Assembly: GCA_019321725.1 (NCBI GenBank)
Contig: CM033105.1
Location: 12,723,632 to 12,787,631 of the forward strand
DNA: 64,000 nt
Direction: 5' to 3'
Source: Paulownia fortunei
Taxonomy: Eukaryota; Streptophyta; Magnoliopsida; Lamiales; Paulowniaceae
Part shown: piece by piece, positions 1-10,079 of the stretch
How positions within the stretch are numbered: the first letter of the stretch is position 1
Layout of the letters: every line of letters starts with the position of its first letter
Notes under the pieces: model-generated
Told to the model about the DNA's origin: nothing
Database searches by the model: none
What the model saw: only the letters and a program-made list of their open reading frames with translations
Translations under genes and position numbers: made by a program

Positions 1-214
1 GCAGTATCCATAGCCGCCCATTGAACCTAAGTTGGCATACTAACAGTGGTTATTTATGTAATAGGGCTAGTTATTTTTGCGCCATATCAACAATTTAACA
101 ATTAATAACATTACAAAGCAATTTAATCCCAATCAGAAATACAATCTATAAACTGAACTTAACATCTAAATTCAATAGGCATAAATCAAAATATAATTAA
201 AATTATGTAAATCG
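1..214 (-). mobile_element. 5' leader remnant of a copia element
   Basis: This stretch precedes a minus-strand LTR and its primer-binding site, and its last 100 bases resemble the leader found again at about 14610-14700. It is therefore the end of the untranslated leader of an Angela-like Ty1/copia element whose coding part lies beyond the left edge of the window. No reading frame of note is present. Confidence 0.7.
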
Positions 215-229
215 TGGCTCTAATACCAT
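215..229 (-). promoter_or_regulatory. Primer-binding site (initiator Met tRNA type)
   Basis: On the minus strand this reads ATGGTATTAGAGCC, one base off the usual plant copia site TGGTATCAGAGC that pairs with the 3' end of initiator methionine tRNA. It abuts the LTR end at 230, which fixes both the element's orientation and the LTR boundary. Confidence 0.8.
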
Positions 230-2204
230 TGTTGGGTTTACTTAACTATGTGGTGTACACCGCAAAAAAATAAAAAAATAAATTAAAACATGCTAAAATA
301 ATTTTTGCACCACCCATAGTTCGATGTGATTTATCAATTTCGCATTCCAATTGGTTTTTAAGCATAAATATAAAAAGATTTGATCTATACCATTAAAGCA
401 TTCCGACTATTATAGGGTTTGATGCAATCAATTGCTAGCCCTTTTTCTGAATCTAGTTCACATGAATCCAAACATTTTCCCTCTAAAGCAGTACATATTT
501 TGAGCAAGAACACACAAAATCAAAATTCTGCTAGAAATTTTGATTCTTTTACTAACCCAATTTCTGGAGTATATTTGGTGAGTATTAATTCTAAATACCA
601 ACTTATGGTAGAAGAACTAAAATACTTTTTGATCAAAAGATGGAATTCTTTTAATGTTGGAGGAAGAAGATGGAGAAGAATAAAAATATTTTTTCTTTCT
701 TGTGCAGTGGCCAAAAATTGGGAGTTCATATTCCCTCAAATTTCTGGCCCTTATGTCTTATAGCTAAGGTCGAAAATTACAAAAGTCCCACTCTTGGTAT
801 TTTTGGCCTCTTCTCTTATTGGTTCGAAGGTTTTTGTTTGATCACAAGATCTACTAAAAATCTCCAACTTTATCTCTTCATATCTTCTGAAGATGTAAAG
901 AGATAATCATTATCCAATCAAATTAGACAATCCTAAGAATGTCCTATTCTTAGATCTCTATCTTATTCTAACAACTCTTGTGGGTTTCTACTAATAGGCC
1001 TCTTTGAATTGGACTTGGACTCTCAATAAATTCCATAATTAATCTAATTAATTGATTAAACCCAAATTCAATTAATTAATTTCATCTAGCCTACCTTAGG
1101 CCTAATTAAATAATTTAATTATTTAATTGAATAAATTAATTTAATAATTAAATTAATTTATGGCTTATGCAATTAATTGATCCACTCTAATTGGGCCCTC
1201 TAATCTTATTAGGCCCAATTAAATAATTTAATTTTTTAATTGAACAATTAATTCAACTCTATGAATTAACTTAAGCCCCAATTAATTAATCTCCATTAAT
1301 TAATTGAATCCAACTCCTTGGATCATTTCCTAAGTATGTTCCATCACAAATTGTGGGTGTCCCATTACGTTCACAACTGGCCTTGCAACATTTGCAACCT
1401 TTGAGTAACAATTATTATGGTTAGTTAATTTAATTAATTTATCCATTTGGAATTAACTCATTAATTTCAAGAACTTCACAAGTCATGGAAAATACCAAGC
1501 AAGTGTGTCATGACTACCTAGTATTAGGTGAAATAACGAGTGAACTTATTTCAATTACAAGTACCATACACATGAGGTCTTTCCATCATCTAATCCTAAA
1601 TTAAGTTTAGGGTATGGATTATGAGTTTAAACCCTAAATGAACTAATAACTACGATTCAATTTAAGTTGTAATTACTTATGTTAAATCATTAGAAACCCC
1701 ATCTAACATTCAACATGCCTTAACTAAGGACTTATGCGTCATGATATGAAAACATAGGAGTTTCACTTATTTTACTAGATAAGTGATAGATCCTTTGCTG
1801 GCTACTCATTAACCACCATACATGCTAATGCAACATCTAATGTATCTCATTATGATTGGTAAGCAATCAAAAGATACATCAAGATGAAACATGATGTGCA
1901 CAAGGCTACTATAATAACTCAAGTTTAAGGATTAATCATGTACTATCGTAAAATGAAAATTCTTATTTCGATAGATAATTTCTCCAACTAAGAATTTCCA
2001 GCAAGCCTTTTTAGTGTACTTGTTTTCTAACAAGCACCCCATATATGCACTAGCATCACTACGCCAATGTCCATGGAGCGAGACATCCACTTGACACGAG
2101 CATGTATCGTATGCGCTCTATTAGGCTATTCGATATCTCATCTCAAAAATCTCTCGACTTGGATCTAATTTAATACTAAAATCATAAAGGCATATTCCAT
2201 GATC
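230..2204 (-). mobile_element. Angela-like copia LTR, 3'-interrupted copy
   Basis: The LTR begins at 230 with TGTTGGGTTTA next to the primer-binding site and is alignable along most of its length with the LTR at 14718-16634. It carries the same AT-rich blocks of AATTAATT at about 1020-1300. It stops at CATGATC, about 190 bases before the expected end, where a second LTR of the same family starts cleanly with TG at 2205. I infer that a younger copy inserted into it. Short open frames at 419-906 have no similarity to retroelement proteins and are taken as chance. Confidence 0.75.
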
Positions 2205-3606
2205 TGTTGGGTTTGCATGATCCCAGTGTATGCACAACAGAAAAATAATTTTTTAAAACAACATGCCATAACAGTCATAGTAGTACCCAGATCTAATGTT
2301 ATTTTTAACAATATCACAATTTCCATCAGTGTGATAATTAAAAATTAAAATAGTTTCGACTTATACCTTTCAATACACTTTGTTTATTATAGGTATTGAA
2401 GCAATCGATTACTAGCCCTTTCTGAATTTTGATTTATATGGATCCAAACGTCTCCCCTTTAAAGTATTCTATACTTTAAGCAAGAACACGAAATCAAAAT
2501 TTAGCTAGCAATTCTGATTTTTTTACTAACACAGTTCATATAGTGAACATAATTCTTGTTATCAACTTGCGATAAAATAATTAATACTTAAACCAAAAGA
2601 TGGAATTTTGGTGAAATAAAGGGTGGAGGAAGAAAATAATTTTCTCTTTAATATTTTTACTATGGTCGAGAATTTGAAGACTACAATTATCCTCAAATTT
2701 TCTGCCCTTGTGGTTTAAATAGGGGACTCAAAAATTCTAAAAGTCCCACTCTTGGTATATTTGGTCTCCTTTTAATTGGTTGGAAGATTTTTGGGACAAA
2801 CCAAAAATCTCCAGCTCTATCCCTTTATATCTTCCAAAGATATTTAAAGTCTTCCAAAAATCTCAAACTCTTTAGTTTTCATCCTTTTTCAACAACCCAT
2901 GTGGGCCTCATTAAATTAGACTTGGACTTAAAATAAATTCCACAATTAATTTAATTAATTATTTTAGCCCAAATTCAATTAACTTGTCCCATCCAGCCCA
3001 CCTAATCAAATTAGACCCAATTAAATAATTTAATTATTTGATTGAGAAAATTAATTTAATAATTAAATTAATTTACAATCTACACAATTAATTTCATCCA
3101 ATCAAATAATTATTTCACTCTAATTGGGTTTTTCAATCTTATTAAGTCTAATTAAATAATTCAATTACTTAATTAAACTCATTTAATTAATTTAAGCCCT
3201 AACTAATTAATCTCCATTAATTAATTGGATCTAACACCTTGGATCAATTCCTAAGTTAGAAATGCTCTATCTCAAATTATGTGTGACCTTTAGGTTCACA
3301 ACCAAATGAGCAATGGGCTTGCAACATTTGCAATTTGTGAATAATAATAATTATTCTGATTAATTAATCTAATTAATTAATCCATTTGAAATTAACTCTT
3401 TAATCATGATTACCTAAAGTTAGGTGAAATAACAAATGAACCTATTTTAATTATGAGTACCATACACATAAGGTCCTTCTGTCAACTAATCTCTCGATCA
3501 AGTCTAGGGCATAGATTAATAGTTGAAACCCTAATTGCTCAATAACTATGATTCCATTTCAAGTTTCAATCACTCATGATGAATCATTAGAAAACTCCCG
3601 TCTAAT
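2205..3606 (-). mobile_element. Angela-like copia LTR, first part
   Basis: It starts TGTTGGGTTTGCATGATCCC, nearly identical to the LTR start at 14718, and stays collinear with that LTR for about 1.2 kb to the block CCCGTCTAA. There the sequence switches abruptly to copia integrase code on the minus strand. The missing part of an LTR of this family resumes at 9316. The five bases before its start are TGATC, but no matching duplication was found at 16635, so the original right end is lost. Confidence 0.75.
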
Positions 3607-3948
3607 ATGGTGTTCTAGGCACCGATTTTGATGGCACTCTATTTAATAGATATGTCGTTGTTTCTAGAGTATAGCCCCAGAATGAAAGATGAAGCCCAGT
3701 GAAACTCATTATCAATTGAACCATGTCTAGTAGGGTTTTGTTTTTATGCTCCACAACTTTGTTGAGTTGAAGAGTAGTAGGAGGGGTCCACTAAGAGAAA
3801 ATCCCATTCTCATTTAGATAATCAAGAAACTCTGTGCTCATATATTCTCCTCCTTGATCTGATCGAAGAGCCTTGATACTTAACCTAGTTTATTTTTCCA
3901 CCTCGTATTTGAATTCTTTGAACTTTTCAAAAAATGCAGATTTGTACC
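3607..3948 (-). pseudogene. Copia integrase fragment
   Basis: The minus strand is alignable with 12020-12350, which encodes the core and C-terminal side of a copia integrase. Frames are broken and no catalytic triad can be assigned with confidence. The fragment begins at the LTR/internal junction at 3606 and ends where the Tat-like element inserted at 3949. Its continuation is at 7392 on the other side of that insertion. Confidence 0.7.
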
Positions 3949-4215
3949 TAATGGGCCATGAGCCCAAAATGGGCCAAAGAGGCTAAATTTAAAAGGTTCG
4001 TCTAGATTATGGGCCGAAAGAAAAACATGACTCAATGGACTGATTTCATGGACTCTACAAGATAATAAGACAAATTGGGTTACAATGCTCAGGCTAAGCC
4101 CACTAGGCTATAAGGCCTATTCCCACAAAGACCCTCATATCAACACTATAAATATCCCCAATCTTCATTAGTGAAAGGTATGCAATCAATTAAGTCTTAA
4201 CCACTTTCTAGTTTA
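3949..4215 (+). repeat. 5' LTR of Tat-like element, truncated
   Basis: It matches the start of the 3' LTR at 6944, including the shared block CATGAGCCCAAAAT and a TATAAATA-like promoter motif near 4147. Similarity stops near 4215. The R/U5 part seen at 7240-7391, the primer-binding site and the N-terminal gag are all absent, so the LTR is joined directly to mid-gag by a deletion. Confidence 0.65.
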
Positions 4216-4235
4216 AGGAATCAATTGTTGGGAGA

Positions 4236-4676
4236 TCTCTGACTACGCTGGAGGAGCTTATAGCTCAAGTAGAGAAATATATCTGGGTGGAGGAGACTAT
4301 TGGGATAAGTGCTCATTGAAAGAGGAAGCACAAAGAAGGGGAAAGAGTTGGGGTAAAGAGGAACGAAGAGAGAAGACATAGACCACCATCAAGTTACACT
4401 CATTTCACTTTCCTCAATGCTAGATTGTTAGAAATATTGGTGGTTCCTGAGCAACAGGGGTTAGTTCAATCACCTCAACCGATAAGAGAGAATCCAAAGC
4501 GAATAAGATCTGATAAGTACTGTTGCTTCTATCAGGACTACAGACACACAATACAAAAGTGCTACCATTTAAGAAATGAGGTCAAGAGGCTTATTTGGAA
4601 TGGTCATTTGACGGAGTACATTGATAAAGTTGAAAACAACCATTGTCATCCTAACCCTGACACCCCAAGACAGTAA
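4236..4676 (+). pseudogene. Tat-like gag remnant with zinc knuckle
   Basis: The frame reads LEELIAQVEKYIWVEET, then a basic linker, then a proline/glutamine-rich stretch leading to a knuckle-like motif around DKYCCFYQDYRHTIQKC (about 4510-4565) and HLRNEVKRLI. This is the C-terminal half of a Ty3/gypsy capsid protein of Tat type, which packages element RNA. At least one stop lies near 4317. The usual HDHGH-like core is altered to YQDYRH, so the metal site is degenerate. The same region is present in the element at 59090-63020. The N-terminal half is missing because of the deletion joining the LTR to gag. No functional product is expected. Confidence 0.75.
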
Positions 4677-5194
4677 AACTTATCTTGGGTGCATCCCGAT
4701 AGAGACAAGAAAGGGTGTGATGATGATAACTTTCCAATGGTAGGAGTAATAGGAATTATCACCTGAAGCCCCATAGGTGGAGTCTACTTGTAGTGCAAGC
4801 ATTGAAACACTTAGTTTATTTTCACCAAGTGATGCCCAGGAGGGTGTAAGTTAGTTTATCTTTTATTTTATACCCAACTAGGCTAATATTTATATTTCTT
4901 AGCTCATTAAAAAGCTGTTAAATTTACGTTGTCATGCCCTAAGAGGCAATAACTTGTTTTATCTACAAACATGTTTCTATGTAAATAAAATAAATTTTTT
5001 GGTATCTTACAACCTACGTTTATGTGCATCATACTTATACTTAACAAAATTCTAGTAACGTCGCAAGCCCTGAGTCCCACAACTTAGCTTTTCCTGAGGT
5101 TAAAGGCAAAATGCATTTTGTAATATTCGGATGCCCATTAAGGCTATCATATGCTTAGTTCAAGGCAATCAGGAAGAATCCTCTTGAGACGACA

Positions 5195-5510
5195 CACTGA
5201 ATGAGCCTTACCGGCTCCCACACTTGAGAGATTATATCAACCTCCACCTTTGAGAAGCCCAACTGGCTCCCACACTTGTGAGGTCCTACCGACCTCCACC
5301 TTTTAGGAGCCCTACCAACTCCTACTCTTGAGAGGTCCTACCGACCTCTACCTTCGAGGAGCCCTACCGACTCCTGCACTTGAGAGGTCCTATCGACCTC
5401 TACCTTCGAGCAGCCCTACTGGCTCTCACAATTTAGAGGTCCTATTAACCTCTAACCTCAAGGAGCACTATTGGCTCATAAATATGAGAAGTCATACGAC
5501 TTCTTCCATC
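5195..5510 (+). repeat. Minisatellite, about 52-bp unit, 5-6 copies
   Basis: Alternating half-units GAGGTCCTACCGACCTC and GAGCCCTACCGACTCC recur with a full period of about 52 bases. Later copies diverge near 5450-5500. Each half-unit contains a short inverted repeat (GAGGTC...GACCTC), so each could fold into small hairpins. The block lies inside the Tat-like element. Confidence 0.85.
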
Positions 5511-5857
5511 AAGGGCAGTATAAAGCAAATAACCATTGCATAAAGAAACAAAAAAAGCTAAGTAAATGGACTAAGCATAAGAAAGAGATGAACCACTCAC
5601 CCAGGCTAAGCCCCCTAAGAGGCTACGACCACCTGGATTGTGAAGTGTTGCGACTACGACTGGGAAAATATGAGCAAACTGGCTCGCACATGAAGGAGGA
5701 CCACTCCAAGTTAAATCTAGGTTGAGCTTAACGAGCTTGATGTGTTCGACTTGGAAAAAAAATAGGTCGAGTGCTTGGCTCGACCCGAGAAAAAAAAACC
5801 CAGGTTAAGCCTAACGAGCTCAACCTGGACTTGACCAAGAAGAAAAAAAAATAGAGA

Positions 5858-5895
5858 GAAGAAGAAGAAGAAGAAGAAGAAGAAGAAGAAGAAGA
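5858..5895 (+). repeat. (GAA)n microsatellite
   Basis: About 12 GAA units in a row follow an A-rich stretch within the Tat-like element. A purine-only run like this can slip and vary in length. Confidence 0.95.
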
Positions 5896-6943
5896 TGTCA
5901 TCTATATCATAATGCCCTTACGTTGAGCTCGCAAGATAATGCGCTCTGAAAAGGTGCTCTCGTGCCCCAGGAGGAGCTCGGGACAAGGAAGTACTAAATG
6001 GAGCAACTTTCACATAAAATGACAAACTCAAAGAGAGTGACCTCTCCATGAAGTGATAACATCCTAAGCCATGATCCTCCACCAGCACTAACAACATCAC
6101 GTAACGATGACCTACGTTTATCGTGCTTTGAAGGGAGAGAAGGCACACTACTACCTCTGCTCTTATAGTGCCATCTCTATTAACATTGCTCTTCTTGTCT
6201 AAAGTAGGTGGTGAGCCCCTTTTACCAAGCGCACGAAGGATCAGACTCCCTGAACTTATAAGAACAAAGTGTAGCAAAGTCAAGTTTCTTGGCCAAACAC
6301 ACAAGCTCGCATGACCTGTGCGCTTAACTTGCACACCTGCGCGATCAGCCTACACACCTCTCATGCTCAACCTATGCTCAACAAGCTTGCATGACCTACT
6401 TGCTCGACTAACACGCATGCAACACACTTAACCTGCCAGTATATGCGCCACCACCAATTAACTTGGACAACACCACCTTTGCACAAACACTGCTCGATAC
6501 GACGGTAGGTGAACATGACTCTAGCGGTACTGCTTAGCCTCTACAATATCACTAGGGCCACGATTCTCTTAATTTTAAACTCTACCATAAGATTGTGGTG
6601 ATGTGTTCGACACAATATCATGAAGAAAACAAAATAAGAGCAAGAAAGAAAGATTGATAAAAATCCAAGTATTTTCATTATCCACACATTAAAACCTGTG
6701 TAATCTCTAAAAATGGGTTACACATAAGCGCAATGAAGAACCGACACACTCGATTCAAAATTCAACTTCACAGACAATGAATGCAACCCATAACTACTCA
6801 CCTCAAGAGACGACCTCCCCCAAGCTTTCAACCCAAGAGGTAATCTGCCCCAAGCCATTCACCTCAAAAGGTGATCACTCCAAACATTCTCTACTCTCGA
6901 CCAATCCTCCCTACACGAGGCTTGACTAAGAGTAGGGAACTTA
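5896..6943. other. Internal region of Tat-like element without recognised genes
   Basis: No known protein is recognisable here. The minus strand has a 138-codon open frame (5918-6334) with no family match. The part at 6300-6430 shows weak repetition of CTCGCATGACC/CTCAACCT-type words. The last 150 bases, CACCTC...CTCTACTCTCGACCAATCCTCC, are alignable with the reverse complement of 59380-59470, which confirms the link to the other Tat-like element. Confidence 0.5.
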
Positions 6944-7391
6944 TGATGAACCATGAGCCCAAAATAGGCTCAATAGGCTAAGTTTAAGAGGTCCATCTAG
7001 ATTATGGGTCAGAACAAAGATATGACCTAATAGATCGAGTTCATAGGATCTACAAGGTAATAAGACAAATTGGGTTATAATGTTCAGGCTAAGACCACTA
7101 GGCCATAAGACCCATTCCCATAAAGACCCTCACATCAACACTATAAATACCTCCAGTCTTCATTATTGAAAGGCACGTAATTAATTAAGCTTTAAGTACT
7201 CTCTACTTTATGGGTTAATTCATCTACTCAATATACTGACTTGAGCCTTAGAGGGTCTTCGTTGGGCTACCCTCGACACCACTTACACTAGTTCATAACA
7301 TAGGTGGCAACTCACCAACTTCCCAATAATTTAGCTCTCCAACTCCTCAGCTATCCAACTCATCAGTTTTATATGGAAAAGGTGATTTTCA
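6944..7391 (+). repeat. 3' LTR of Tat-like element
   Basis: It starts TGATGAACCATGAGCCC and includes ACACTATAAATACC (promoter-like, near 7138) and the R/U5-type block ACTGACTTGAGCCTTAGAGG near 7238. The right edge is set at TTTTCA (7391), where copia integrase homology resumes. The LTR at 59090-59373 has the equivalent block in reverse orientation. Confidence 0.65.
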
Positions 7392-8537
7392 TATCAATAA
7401 CTTATAATATAAACAAAATGATACCTAAAATAATCAATAGTAAAGGATATGAAGTAGTAGTGATAAGCACTAACACTTAATGGTCTGCATACATCTGAAT
7501 AGATTAAATCCAATAGATTTTTTGCTCCTCCACTTATCCATTTTCTAAAGCTAAGTTGACACTTCCTATGGCTAATGTAACAACTTTACTCCATTCCCTA
7601 GCCGCAGGACTGTCTCTCCTCTACTTAGGTTCTTACTTCTTGCCATTACCTATAAATCATTACATAGATAAGATCCACACTTGATATATAATACCTAAGA
7701 AACATCGTAAAATGATAAGTTAACTTCAAAAAAAATAAATACCTGAACTCTTTAGTCTCGCAAGGTACTCCTTGTAGTTCCTCTTCCAATGCCCAGGTTT
7801 GTTACAGTAGTAGCACTTGTCATCAACCTTGTTGGAAATCTTCGAGACACCATTAGTTGGCTTCATGCCTTTAGACTTTAAGGAACGCTTTTCTCTCCCA
7901 TGAGTTGGATGAGGATCCAACAACCATGATTGTCTTGTCCTTCTTCATAGTGGACTCAGTAGTCTTCAACATGTTATCTAGCTCAGCAAGGCTAGTTTCC
8001 ATCTTAGGCATGGTAAATTAACAATGAAGGTGTCAAATGATAGAGGCAAAGACTATAGGAAGAGATCTAAATAGAGCTTGTTATCCGAACGACTCTAAGT
8101 GACTCGAGCTTTTCAATCAGGCCTATCATCTTCAATCTATGATCATTGACTAAAGAGCCCTCCATCATATAGGCCCTGAAAGGATTCTTCAAGATCATTA
8201 TCTAGTCTGCCAAGTGTGTTCGCCATACAACTCTTACAGGTGAACATAGATATCATGCTCATGCGCATGTACCTCGTGTTGCCTTTGCTACATATTTGAT
8301 ATTGATGCCACATTATAGCATTGCACTTGCAGATCATCATCAACCAGCTTGTGATAATCTATAAGCTCCTCCTCAATGGTATTCGCTAGCTCGACCGGCG
8401 GTGGGATCACATCAAGTATGTAATCCCTCTTTTCAGACTACAGAATAATCCGATGGTTCCTGAACTAATCAACATAGTTGGGACCTGTTAATTTAGTAAT
8501 TTCCAAGATAGATGCAAGTGGATTTTTAGCCATTTAA
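7392..8537 (-). pseudogene. Copia integrase N-part, protease and gag remnant
   Basis: Read leftward from 8537, the minus strand gives a copia gag start (MAKNPLASILEITKLTGPN), the UBN2-type gag core with several stops, and then a zinc knuckle at 7770-7830 reading CYYCNKPGHWKRNYKEYL. The last cysteine of the C-X2-C-X4-H-X4-C motif is replaced by tyrosine. Protease and gag-pre-integrase sequence follows at 7440-7720. Gag would form the particle and protease/integrase would process and insert the DNA, but stops and the missing cysteine show it is dead. It continues at 3607-3948 beyond the nested Tat-like element. Confidence 0.8.
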
Positions 8538-9315
8538 AGACAATCTACTAAAGTTTAAACGAGGCAGAAAATATAGCAGACTTTCAAGAACATATTCATT
8601 TATAACAAGCTCTTTAGTAATAAATGTTTTCCACTATTTTATTTGAATTCTATCATCCCTAATGGAAATTCTAGAAATCTTATTTTTTAGTGGGCTTAAG
8701 ACCCAATCAATATGTCGTATGCCCCAATTTTATGAGCTTATAAAACATATTAAAGTTAGCTAACTTTTAAGATTGGATCTCCATACAACCCTCAAGATAT
8801 TTTACCGTACTTCTTCTCATATACCCTAATTATGAGCTCATATGGCACTAAGTGTCAAGCAAGACCTATCAAACCTCCTTGTAGATAGAGCTTCAAAATG
8901 TTCCACTACTCATGGCTAACGTAGAGATGAGTCCATCCCATGGGCATCACCATGCTTAGTAGAGATTACAACTTTCTATTGCAAAGTCATTCCATGGCTT
9001 ATGGCTAATGACAAAGTAAGGTAGCATCATAATGTCAACTACTTTTGATGGTAGGCATGGATTATTTGGTCCAACCCAATTTTTTCTATATGTGCTTGAA
9101 TTCAGAATTTAAAAATTCCTTAGGGTTATTTATTTTAACCAAGACCTCATCAATTTTAATATTAGTTTATCTAATGTGTTTACATTTAATTAACAACAAA
9201 CACATCATTTGAAAATATTAAATAAACCCTACGCATGCATCTAATACATATACAATTTGGATAATCATGGGCTAATCCTATACGATCCATTTGAGCTAAA
9301 AATGGATCAAGGTCA
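8538..9315 (-). mobile_element. Copia 5' leader segment
   Basis: This matches the long untranslated leader at 13183-13965 base for base over many blocks (for example AACCCAATTTT and CATCATTTGAAAATATTAAA). At about 9315 it jumps to mid-LTR sequence, so the remaining leader, primer-binding site and first half of an LTR were lost. No genes. Confidence 0.7.
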
Positions 9316-10049
9316 AGATTCAATGACTTATGACAAATTATTAGAAAATCTCATCTAAAATTTATCCTGCTTTGGCCAAGGACTTCTGAACCATGAACTA
9401 TGAAAACGTAGGAGATTCACTTATTCTACCAGATAAGTGATGGATCTTTTTTGGCCACTCATTAACATCTATATATATCAATGCAACATCCAACATACCC
9501 CCTTTATAATTTTCAAGCAATCATAAGATACATCAAAATAGAACATGATATGTGAAAGGCTATCATGGTTCCTCAAGTCTAAGAACTAATTGTGTATTAT
9601 TATAACATAAAATTTTTTATTTTGATAAATAATGTTTCCAATTAAGAATTTTCTGTGGGCGGCCAATTCAGTGTATTTGTTCTCTAACAAGCACCCGCAT
9701 ACATGCACTAATGTCACTATGCTAATGTCCATGGAGCGAGACATCCTCCTCATACAAGCATGCATTGTGTGTACAAGTCTATTAAGCTATTCGATATTCT
9801 ATCTCAAAAAGCCCTCAACTCGAAACTAATTTAAGACCAAAGCCATAAAGGCATTTTTCATGATCACCATCAAATGCATGACCATGCCCCATAACTAAGT
9901 TTGGTCTAGGCACTTTATCTAATTAATATGTAATTAAAGATAAAGAAACTTGCATATTTTATTCATATGATTTGAAAAAGATTATTTTCATAAAAACAAG
10001 AGTATAAAAGACGCCCAATCTAAGTAGCATGCCAAACACTAATCTAATA
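9316..10049 (-). mobile_element. Angela-like copia LTR, second part
   Basis: It corresponds to about 15905-16634 of the complete LTR and ends at 10049 with CACTAATCTAATA, equivalent to CACTACTCTAACA of the family. A polypurine tract follows on the minus strand. It is the left (3') LTR of the pol region at 10070-12918. Together with 2205-3606 it would make a full LTR with about 40 bases in common. Confidence 0.75.
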
Positions 10050-10066
10050 ATCTCCCACTTACCCTA
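10050..10066 (-). promoter_or_regulatory. Polypurine tract
   Basis: The minus strand reads AGGGTAAGTGGGAGAT directly before the LTR. This is the purine-rich primer for plus-strand DNA synthesis in copia elements. The same tract occurs at 41145-41160. Confidence 0.75.
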
Positions 10067-10079
10067 GTGCAAATTGTCC

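Larger units (their letters stand above)
3949..7391 (+). mobile_element. Non-autonomous Tat-like gypsy element, nested in copia integrase
   Basis: Two related LTR copies bracket this 3.4-kb element: 3949 onward, and 6944-7391. The copia integrase homology stops at its left edge and resumes at its right edge, so it is an insertion. It retains only a gag remnant with the zinc-knuckle region and has no recognisable protease, reverse transcriptase or integrase. The rest is a minisatellite, a GAA run and unassigned sequence. LTRs with TTGAGCCTTAGAGGGTC-type R/U5 sequence and this gag type are known from Tat-lineage Ty3/gypsy elements and their large non-autonomous derivatives. A related copy lies at 59090-63020 in the opposite orientation. 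The target duplication is not clear. Confidence 0.75.

Noticed and set aside
419..906. Three overlapping short open frames
   Set aside because: They lie within a copia LTR, overlap on both strands and have no recognisable protein family.
6300..6440. CTCGC/CTCAAC-rich stretch as a repeat array
   Set aside because: Word similarity is weak and no regular period could be set.
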